Shown here: piece by piece, positions 44,340 to 54,349 of the stretch | Numbering within the stretch: the first letter of the stretch is position 1 | Layout of the letters: each line of letters starts with the position of its first letter | Source: Lepidodermella squamata | Lineage: Eukaryota > Gastrotricha | Assembly: GCA_047495785.1 (NCBI GenBank) | Contig: JBLDXI010000004.1 | Span: 1,302,001 to 1,366,000, forward strand | DNA: 64,000 nt | Direction: 5' to 3' | The notes under the pieces: model-generated | Told to the model about the DNA's origin: nothing | Database searches by the model: none | Seen by the model: the letters and a program-made list of their open reading frames with translations, nothing else | Made by a program: the position numbers and the translations under genes

Positions 44340-46082
44340 ATGTACAAGTTATTTTTCATTTTTTTAACGATGCTATTGAACGACGTGATATGCGATGAGC
44401 CGACATCAACGCAAGCGGGAAAATCCAGGCAAAAATCACAGGTCAAAGGTAAGTCATTTCTGATACAGGAAAAAATTATACCTTGAAAATTGAAGAATAA
44501 TATTATCTGATTTTTTTTGAGATAAGATATTTGTCGTGGGCGCTAGTGAAATTTGGGCGTATTACGTAATACGCCTAGGTGTGTATCGAATACAGAAACG
44601 CCTAGGCGCGATATGTAATATGAGTGATAACTAGGCGCCAGTCGAAATTGCCAATGGCGCCAGGCGCTAGCGGTGATATTGAGGTTTATTCGCTTTACGC
44701 CTAGGCGCTATGCGAATAGCATGAAAGACGACCGCTAATTAATATTTCGTGCTAAATTTTTACCGTGATTTTAATGGCATCTGGTATCAAGATTTTCTCA
44801 GAAGCAATTGAAATCTCCCAAAAAACGCCGAAAAACTTTAATTTCATGAGTTGAGCTCAAATGGTCCGCATTAGATCTGATTTTACACTAGATGAATGAA
44901 CTCTTGCCGCCTTTATAGGTAGTAAATGAGTGTCCCGTGCCGGTTTGCGCAAGGATCATCTTCCAAGTTGTAGAGGCTATGGGTTTGATGTTGATTGATG
45001 TTGATTGCGCCTTTATTGCTTGCTCTCGAAATAAAAATTTTAGAGATTTTAAGGTGTATTTCGATAATCGACTGGCGCCTAGGCGTATTAAGGTATATCA
45101 TTAACGCCTAGGCGTATTCGGTGATATTGTCAAGTCTTAGTCGCGAGCGCGCATATTCGCTGGCGCCTAGGCCCTAGGCGTATTCCGAATACGCCATTTT
45201 CGACTGGCGCATGCGACAGATTTTTAGCGTTATAATACATTTTTCGAAATTCGGAAAATTTCAGAAATCTTTGAAAAATGATTATTCCCGAAATCGGGAA
45301 AGGTCAATCATTAAACTGAATTTTTTTTAGGGTTTTATCCAATGTTCCAATTATTTTTCAAAAAAAATTCGAATTTCTTTTTTTCGTAATTTATATGAAT
45401 TTTTATGAACAGGGTGCGATCTTCGATCCCGGAGCTGCCGGGGATGGAAAATTTTTTTTTGCTGTATTTGCCAAAATGACTGGTCATTTTGACTTATAAC
45501 CGAGCGAATTTAGAAAATTTCTTACTAAAACATGCTCCACAACCTCACAAAATTAACAAAACAGTGGGATAAATTCTCATTTTGTTGTCTGGCCCGGCCG
45601 AGCTGGGGGGGATGATCCCCCCCATCCCCCCCTGAAAGTCGCACACTGTTTATGAAACCTTGAGTGTTATTAGAAATATTTCTTCGATTATCCTTTATTT
45701 GATTATTTAAATAATTTTCGAGATTTTTTTAATATTATTAGAAATTGTTCTAGGACTGTTTAATATCACTTTTTCAAAATCCCAATTCTAATTTTCAGAT
45801 TCGATACGGCTTAAATTGCTGAGAGAGGCCTTTGATAGTTATTTTTCGCAACATGGAACCGCGATTGGAATTGACTCGAAAATCATCGAACAACAGCAGC
45901 AGGGTGTCTACAAGTTGGCTGCTTTACCGCGATTGGCTCGGCTGATCAAGCGGTTCGATCGAGCGGAACGGCACAGTCGATACGTGGCGTGTCTCAAGCG
46001 GTACGGCCTCAATAAAACGGCTAGGTTAACGCTGTTACTCGTTCAGCGATGCAGCCGCGAATCGGCAAATCGAATTTTCTAA
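44340..46082 (+). CDS. Small secreted protein of unknown family, 130 residues
   Basis: Exon 1 (44340-44448) encodes a signal peptide, MYKLFFIFLTMLLNDVICDE. It splices in phase 1 to exon 2 (45799-46082), DSIRLKLLREAFDSYFSQHG, continuing to KTARLTLLLVQRCSRESANR and a TAA at 46080-46082. The mature protein is basic, largely helical, with two cysteines (CLKRYGLNK..VQRCS). The 1.35-kb intron carries two mobile elements. A poly-A signal-like AATAAAAAAA follows at about 46113. It precedes the pseudoastacin gene by about 200 bp in the same orientation. No family is recognised; secretion is a prediction. Confidence 0.7.
44533..45217. mobile_element. Element with arrays of the palindrome CGCCTAGGCG
   Basis: Inverted ends GTCGTGGGCGCTAGTGAAA and an inverse-type TTTTCGACTGGCGCATGCGAC. 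Words GCGCCTAGGCGTATT and CGCCTAGGCG recur six or more times across both ends. There is no coding frame. It lies in the intron of the small secreted gene. Confidence 0.75.
45410..45648. mobile_element. hAT-type MITE with perfect 8-bp duplication
   Basis: Ends CAGGGTGCGATCTTC and GAAAGTCGCACACTG. The target duplication TTTATGAA is at 45402-45409 and 45649-45656. It is the same family as 21068-21309 and the fragments at about 31.2, 53.9 and 62.1 kb. Confidence 0.93.
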
Positions 46083-46295
46083 TGATTTAATCATTTTCAA
46101 TATTTTCGAGATGAATAAAAAAAATGATGTGTTATTTCTAGAATGTTTTGAATTGTTACTTTTTCCCACGAGCGGTAATCAGTCGCGTGCTGTCAACGTG
46201 GCGCGGCCAGGAAAAATAATTTTCATGAATCAAAAAAAAATCGGATTTTATTGAGAGGTATTTTTCAATTCAATTTGTTCAAATTTTTATTTAGA

Positions 46296-49200
46296 ATGAT
46301 TAGAGTAGCCGTGCTAATTTGTGCGGTATTTATTACTGGCTCGTATGCTCCGCCTCCAACTCCGCTATTCGTAATTTCGTGGTTTTAATTTAATTAAGTT
46401 TTATTTTCAATTATTCCAGGATGCTCCAACTAAAGCTGTTTTGAAACAAATCAATGATCACCTGAGTGATGCTCATGGTTTAGCTAAGGTGAGTCGAAAT
46501 CATTGAATTTAAAAAAAAATCTTGAAATTTCGAATTTTTAAAAATTTAAAAAATTCCATATAATTTCAAAAGAATTCGTAAAAATTAAAAAAAAAGTTAA
46601 AAAATTTCAACAATGGCATTTTCATGTAATTTTCAATTTTCAAAATAGAAGACGTAAATCGGTTTGAATGGGAATTTATAGAGAATTAAATCGAACAAAT
46701 ATCATAAAATCATAAAATTCAATAAGGCTTGAAATTATAATTTTTTCAATTTTCATGCCATCAAAATTGTCGTTCTACTTCAAGTTGACGAATAATTTTC
46801 ACCTCTGTTTTTCGATTGCAGAATGCTGATTTTGCGTCGACGCAAGTTATCGATTTTACCGCCAATCAAATGGTGCCGATTTTCAGCCAGCAACAGGCCG
46901 CTATGATTTACAACTACCTGCTGAACCCGAACGGTTTCACAGCGCCGGCTGACAGTGTGGTCCAAAAATGGGACAGTCCCATCTTCTACAAATTAGACGC
47001 TAGCGTGCCAGGTAGAAAATTCGCTGTAAAAAATTCCATGAACAATTCATTTTCATTTTGAAATATTTGAAATTGAATTTTTGAAATTTTATCCGATTTA
47101 AATTTGTATTTTTCTTTAATATAGCCAGCCCGGACGGTGCTAAAATTGCCAATATTTTGACTGCTTTCGCTGATGCGACGGGTGTTGCGTTTCAAGAATG
47201 GCAAGGGGCGCCCAGCGGTAACGGCATCATCATCGAAAAATCAGACAGGTATGTATAAGCTTGTTTCGCGCGGTTTTAATGAATATTCAAGCGTGAATTT
47301 TTGCTGCCAGTGATTACGCGTTTTACGGCAAAATAGCGACCGCCGAGCCGCAGAAAATCTCCTACAGCGACGTGAAAAATGTCCTGCTCGGCCTTCTCAT
47401 CACTTTCGGCTTTGTGAGTTTCAAAAACTCTTACGAAATATTCTCGAAATATTTTTTTAATTTTACAAAAATTTAAAATAAATAGGATAATATTATTTGA
47501 ATTATGCCATTTGACAACCGAAACAAATCGGGAGAAACGGGTGAAAAACCGAAAATTACCGAGCCTACTACCATCAAATTTCTCGGGTTCTCTCAAGCAA
47601 AAACTTTGGTTTAATGATAAGAGATTCAATCAAAATAACGCAGATCCCAAGACAATTTTTTTATTCGATATAAATTCAAAAATTTGTTTTTGAAAATATC
47701 GAATTTAGAAATTTAGAAATTTCATTTTTTTCAAAATTTTATCTCGCTGATGAAATTTTAATTTTTTTTATACAGCCCCCTGAACATACCCGAATCGATC
47801 GCGATTACTCTATCACCGTTAATTGGGCCGCCATTGCCTGGTGAGTGATTGAACAATTTGAAATCTCATTTCAATTTTAATTCAATTTTCTAAATTTTTC
47901 AGGGATTATCGATTTTTATTCGCAATTATTCCGTGGCGCGATACGCGAGCTTCGGTGCCGTTTGATTTCGCTTCCGCCTCGTTGTTCAACCCGCATTCGT
48001 TTTCGAACGACATTTTCCTGCGCGCTTTTCTGCCGAAAGATATGCGCGATCTGGCGACAATTGCCTCGAACAAGTACGAACTGTCGCTCGAGGACAAGAA
48101 ACGGCTGTACATCCTGCAATGGGGTGAGTAGCCCAAACCAATACAGATGATATTATTCGAACAATTTAATACTTGGTTATTCCAAGTTCAGAATTCCTAT
48201 AATTCTCCGAAAAACCGGAATACTTTCGTGAATTATATGCTTACATTTTTGAGTAATTGAAAAAAATTCCACAGAGAAAAGCTAATTTTTCAGCGAATTT
48301 CTTCACCTTGGAAATTGGTCGAATTTTATAGCGGAAAATCAATTTATTTATCAGCTGAATCTAAACTTTTTTTTCTAATTTTACATTGCCCAAAATTGTT
48401 AAAAAATAATATAATAAAAGAGGAAAGTAAAGTTCCAAATTTCGATAAATGTGAGCGGCTTTAACCATTAATTTTGTTAATGCAAAATCCAGACCAAAAT
48501 CAGAAGAGAAAGGAAAAATTTTCAGGTGAAACCCAAATTAACCTTGGTCTCATTAAAATTAGAGGTTCCCGAGAAATTTGCGGGATGTTCTTCTGATCTT
48601 GAAATTTCCATGGAAACGTTTTATGCCTTTCTCTGATTTCACCAATGTTTTCGAAAAAAATTCTGTGAAAACTCAGGAAAATGGTCCGGTATTTTTCGGT
48701 TTGTTCCCAATTTTTCCATATCAACAGCCGCTTTTACGCTAGAACGTAAGTATGAACTGTAATTAGAATGTGCAGCATTAATTAAGACAGAAAATTGAGA
48801 TTTTATGCAGGTGAGAGAAATTTCGATTTTTTATGGGCTTTTTTTCGAAACAGTCAAAGTTGTTATATGATTGATCGGCAGAATTTCCAATAAATCCCCT
48901 GCAAATTCAGCATAAAATTCTGTACAAGACGCATTCATCACCATAAAATTCATTCTGTGCCTGAATTTCGTAGAATTATCCGAAAAGCGACCTTTCGCTT
49001 ACCTAAAATTAGGTTCCGCAACAGGAAAATTTGGTTCCATTTGGTAATATATTTTTTTTAATATTTGTTTATTTATTGATAAAAATTAACCAAAAATTAC
49101 AAATCAATCGAATAATTTATTTTTGGGAATAATAATGTTTTCATTAATCGGTTATTGATTTGTACAAAATTAATTTATAGGCTCATTGTGCTCATCGACC

Positions 49201-52144
49201 ACGCCGTCATGCTTGAACGGCGGCTTCCCCGTGCCAGCCGCCAACGCCCCCGGCAGCCCAACCTGCAGCCGATGCGTCTGCCCCAGCGGCCTATCAGGCG
49301 CCGATTGTTCAACGATCGGCGCCGCCCCATCGCCGTGCAACCAAAACCTCGTCGATATCCCGCCTTGCAAACGCGTCTCCTTCGCCTTGCCGACGTACTC
49401 GAGCGGCGACGCGTGCACCCGGCGCTACCGAACCGCCGGCAATGGCTTCATCCTCGGCTTCGACGGGCGCCCAGGCCTGAGGTGCGGCGCCCTGAATAAC
49501 GACCTGGCTTGCGAGGACTACATCGAGGTGAGAGCAGTGGCGGCGGATGGCAAGCTCGGGCCGGCGAGGCGGTTTTGCGCGTGCGGCGTCACGGCTGGCC
49601 GCGTTGCGACCATCGACACGAATGAGGTCATCGTCACGTTCCAGAGCCGAGCGGCGACCCCGGGAACGCGCGGCTTCAAGCTCAACATCTACGCCACTTG
49701 CCAGGTAAAAATTTTGAAACAAAAATCAGAGAATTGATGCTGATTTATTTTTTAATTAATTTTTCTATTTGGATGAAAATTGAAAAAATTCTGAGAAAAT
49801 TTGAATTAATCTCACCCTCAACTTTGAATTTTTAAATTTTTAAAATTTACAAAATTGGAATTTTGATTTCTGAAAAAATTAATGAACTAAAAATTTCGTT
49901 TGGTTTGAAGCTCCGAAAATTCTGAACTTCGAATCGAACCTTGGGGGATTAAACATTCCCGACAGTTTGCCTAGTAGTAATTTCCAAAAAATTAATTATA
50001 AAATATTAGGGATTTTACTCAATATTTTAAAAATTGGTACTGATTTTAGAATCGGAATTTTCGAACTCTAAATTTGAATGAGCCTGTGTAGAAATGCCTG
50101 GAAAATTATTTTCTGAAATTTTGAAATATAGCTTTGGACCTAACCTCTGGACCTAACCTTTAATAAAATAGTTCATGGGGTGAATTATCAATCGCTTGTC
50201 TCAACGATGCGATTGTTCCATTGTCTGAAAATCCTAAAAATGTTCATAATATTTTCAAATTTTCGAATTCGGAAAAATGAAATTTTGAATTTGCAGGAAA
50301 ACAAGAAAAATTAACTGTCTTTTATAAAATTTAAATTTTTTTTTAATTTTCAATTTCCGAGAAATGGATGTTTTCCCGTGAATTCCTTATATAATTATAT
50401 TTTTTTATGGGAATTATTCTTCTAAATATGAATTTCGGCTAAAGAATATTTCACGCTCGTGTAGGGTGTTTCGGCTACGCACTACTCGAACCGGTGCCGC
50501 ATCACGCCATCCGGCTACGACTACATCGGCATTAAAAGTGTCGCTGAGAACAACAAGACGTGCATGCCGTGGCCGCCGGGCATCATCGACGACGAGCTCA
50601 ACTACCCGATGGGCGATCGCCAGGCGTCGAAACACTACTGCCGCAACCCGTACCGCCAGCAGTCGGAGCCCTTCTGCTACACGGCGGCGTCTTACATCGA
50701 AACAGCCCAGTGCAATCCGATCCCGCATTGCCGTAAGCTAAACTCCTCATTGATATCGCCCAAAAGAAATGGGAATATCTTTTAGCGGAACCAAATTTGC
50801 TGTATCGGAACCAAATATGCTGTAGCGGAACCAAATTGGCTTTTTGCGGAACCAAACTCTAAATATGCCAAGAGTCATTTTTTGAATATTTCTAAGAATT
50901 ACCTTTTGGCTGAGAAACAAACATTTTCAAAGATTTTTCAATTGAAAGTGAAATTTTCAGAAAAATTGAGAACATGTCAAAAAAACAAGGAAATTGAAAT
51001 AAAATTGAAAAATCAACACATTTCAGAAATCAAAAATTTAAGTGCAATTTATTTTACACTTTTTCAAAATTTCAAAATGTAAAAAGTTAAAAAGTTAAAA
51101 ATTAAAAAAATGAAAACAAAATTGCGAAAATTCCCATCTAAATCGCTGGTGATGATAACTGTGTCACAAGGCAACCTGATTGTTAAATCAGGCAGTCCCC
51201 ATTTGTAAAACATGTTTATCTCCCTTTACAATTTTATTTCAATTTAGAACAGAAGTTTTTGTATTTGAAAATGCTGAAATTTTCTCAAAGTGAAATTTTG
51301 ATCAGTTCCCAATCCTAAATTTATGAAATATCGGGAATCAAGCGATTTCCAGCTCCTGGACAACCGTTGCTAAGGTGTTTGCGTCAATAATTTATTGTTG
51401 ATAACCCGCAAGAAATACGAATGATTTTTCAGACTCGAGCGTTCGATGCAACCGGCGCAACGGCGACTTCAAAGCCTGTCGTGAATACAAGCCGAACGAG
51501 CCGAATTTCGGCTGCCACCCGGACGAATCCACGGTATGAAAAAAGGCACCATGAATGCGTTTAAATTTCCAAATCTTATCGTTAAACGCAGTTGACGCCA
51601 CTTCGCGTATTCCCGGACCCAGATTCGTGCAATATTAACGTAATTTCAGGCCTCTTTTGATATAGCACTGATGTCAACAATTTGGTTTAGGGTGTGAAAA
51701 TGTGCTACGACTTTGACAGCTCGACGATCAAGTGCGTTGAAACGTTCCGCCAATGCCCTGCCCCTACCAGAAAGGTTCGCGCCCAAATTCCAGCCTTCAG
51801 TTGAATCTTCTCATTTTTGTGAAACTGAAATCAGATCGGCCACATCAGCTTGTACAAGCGATTCGAGAAGAACATGCGTTTCTGTAAGATGGGCAAGGTA
51901 AGATTCCTGATCTTTTGGCACATTGGTGATTCGACCCGATGTGTAGGTTCCGCACTTCCGCTGTGTCACCTATGCTGATCCGAATTCTTTCAAAGCCTGC
52001 CGACCTGTTAGCGTTGGATGCCGCAAAAACGTCGAGGTAAGCAGCAACTGTGACCATTTGCACAAATATACTCCCGCAATTATTTTCTAGTATTCGGTTG
52101 GCGAGTACGAAGATCTAACCAGTTGCATTCCAGAGTGGCTATAA
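46296..52144 (+). CDS. Secreted astacin-like pseudoprotease with EGF, CUB, kringle-like and four-Cys repeats, 676 residues
   Basis: Fourteen exons: 46296-46370, 46420-46488, 46822-47011, 47125-47248, 47311-47413, 47776-47840, 47903-48123, 49181-49704, 50465-50732, 51433-51533, 51691-51774, 51835-51897, 51947-52036 and 52091-52144. All are GT-AG and in phase, totalling 2031 nt. Signal peptide MIRVAVLICAVFITGSYA. Residues about 95-283 align with the astacin fold (KWDSPIFYKLDASV, PEHTRIDRDYSITVNWAAIA). The zinc site HExxHxxGFxHE reads LGLLITFGFPPE: all three His ligands and the catalytic Glu are replaced, and the Met-turn is SASLF. The domain's disulfide cysteines are absent too. Then EGF (about 286-318), CUB (about 330-457), a kringle-like domain (about 458-547, CMPWPPG, HYCRNPYRQQSEPFCYT) and three Cys units (RCNRRNGDFKAC, MCYDFDSSTIKC, RCVTYADPNSFKAC). 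The coding sequence is open, so this is a non-enzymatic secreted protein, not a dead gene. Confidence 0.88.
50768..50900. repeat. AGCGGAACCAAATTT repeat in an intron of the pseudoastacin gene
   Basis: Four spaced copies of (T/A)GCGGAACCAAA are followed by AATATGCCAAGAGTCATTTT. It matches 40461-40590. An inverted pair of GGTTCC words lies at about 49010-49035 in an earlier intron. Confidence 0.65.
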
Positions 52145-54349
52145 AGCGACAGCTTCGACTCGAGCCATTGATTTCTCTCTCATGCGATTCTTGAAATTCA
52201 ACTATTTATTTTTCTCGCTTTTTCTGGCGGCAAGGCTCATGCTTTGAAAATTTAATAATCGAATATATTTATTTGAGTAAATTGGAAAATGAATCATTAA
52301 ATAAATTGGTCGTAATTCGTAATCTTGCTGAATATCAAGCTAAATATTCAGCTAGATAACGAAAAAGCTAACAGCGAACCAAGTCTTATTTTGGTCTTTT
52401 TGATTCAATGAAAGAACCAACAGCCCTCGTGGCATTATCGACGAGCACAGGAAATATAATGGCGTTATATTTGAATCTTGGTTCACTCAGAAAATGAATG
52501 GCTGATCAGTTAGTAACCAGAATATTTTACATATTTCCAGGATTTTCATGAAAAATGAAAAAATGAAACAATCGAGCAGTGATCACCTCGTCATAGCAGC
52601 GAGTATACCATTATTCAAAAGTGAATTTTTCAGTTTATCATAGAAACTGTTGTATTACACAGGGATGGATGGTGCCCATGATGCAAACTTGAGGCCGGTA
52701 GAAGAATTTCTATTAAATTGGACATAGGAGACGGATGATTTGAAATTCGAAAATGAGATTGATGGACCTTCATTCTTTGATAATTTATTCCAAATTGAGA
52801 TTCACAGAAATTCATTAATTTCGTAAAATATCGAAACTTTACTTCAGTTTTCCGGGTCGACTTGAAAAAGACGAGCAGTGATCATCTGATACCAATTGGT
52901 TCATTTAGATTTACCCTTAGAAGGTCAAAATTCAAGATATCAATTCATTCTGCCAACTGCTGAAGCCCTCTAGCTCATCAGAAACCTTTCACTATTTTTA
53001 TGATTTCATGATGATACACGTTCAAATAAGACCTTTGATCTATGAATCTTATTGTTTTGACAATATTCACAGATTGTTTTCTGGAGTTCAGCCGTTAATA
53101 AAATATCATTTTCATGACACGCATTCGTAGTAACATTTCGAAGCACAACAAAGAACAAACGAGGATAAATCGCGAAGGGCCCTCTATCAGAGCGGCCTTC
53201 TTCTACCACAGATTCGGTCGACGGTGGCGGAGATAAGCAGATCTGATTTCAAGGCAATCAGCGATTCATAACATCCATAACATGTCCAATGATGAAAATT
53301 GAAGATATGCAGGCTGAGCAAACGATTTGCGTACATTTTCTTCTGCTCCACATCGCCGATCCCGAACGAAAATTCATACATTATTCTTCGGGTCTTTTTG
53401 CCATCAATTTGAAATATCCCAACAATCCCTAAACAAAGTCGGAAAAAATAACAAAAAACCCTTAAATACTTCCCTGAATTTTGACCTCGAAAGCCTCTGA
53501 CATTTCTAAAGCTTTCAGGGTATTTTTCAGGGTTTTTTCCGGCTTTGTTCAGGGATTTTTGGGATATTTCAAATTAATGCCAAAAGGCCCGGAGAATATT
53601 GTAAGAATTTTCGTTCGGGATTAATGATCGCTAAAACGCGGCGTTCAAGCTCGAAGTGCCTTGGACTATAAATTACAAGCCAAGTGAATACAATTTAACT
53701 ATAAAGACCACCGACCGACAGAAAGTGCAGTGATAGGAATGAGAGAATTTGTGTTTCAATAATTCGAAAAAATTTCAACAAAAATTGGCTCGACCATTGA
53801 TCGCTATAATGCGGCGTTCAAGCTCGAAGTGCCTTGGACCGCAAATTTCACCCCCCCCCCCCCCTTAAGCTCGGCCGGGCGAACAACAAAATGAGAATTT
53901 ATCCCACTGTTTCGTTAATTTTGAGAGGTTGTTTGGAGGCGTGTTTTAGTGAAAAATCTTCAATATTAGTCATTTTGAAAAAGACAGGAAACAAAAGTTA
54001 GCCATCCCTAGCAGCTCCAGGATCTAACGCTCGCTGAGTTGAAGACAATTTTTGTCGCAAATCGGGTCACCTTCCGAGATAGCATTTGTTTGAACGAGCG
54101 AATTAGGACGAGACAATGTGTTGCCAATTATTGTATAGCTGAAACGCGCTGGTTGAATAATCACTCGTTTATCTCGGAAATGCCTGTTTGATAATTGGGC
54201 AATCTGGACAATGTTATTGTCCAACTCGAAATTAGGACGAAAAATGTTAGTTTCAGGAAAATCGATGTCGAAACACGCAGTATCCCTAGTTTTCATTTCA
54301 TTTTGAAGCATTATTTCGAGTTTATTCCAAGTTGAATTCGCGCATTAAA
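52145..54349. other. Intergenic with several repeats
   Basis: No gene is supported. 53358-53621 is an inverted repeat (ACGAAAATTC, GGCCCGGAGAATATTG and GGGATATTTCAAATT, each with its inverse). A 52-bp direct repeat (GCGGCGTTCAAGCTCGAAGT) lies at 53641 and 53813. A 14-C run lies at 53851-53864. 53866-54030 is a truncated copy of the hAT-type MITE family. Confidence 0.6.

Noticed and set aside
49155-49722. Long open frames on both strands over the CUB exon
   Set aside because: They are shadows caused by the high GC of the exon. Only the frame with EGF and CUB cysteines has matching splice phases.
53006-53381. Pair of short minus-strand frames that might be exons
   Set aside because: No splice junction joins them in phase and no domain is visible.
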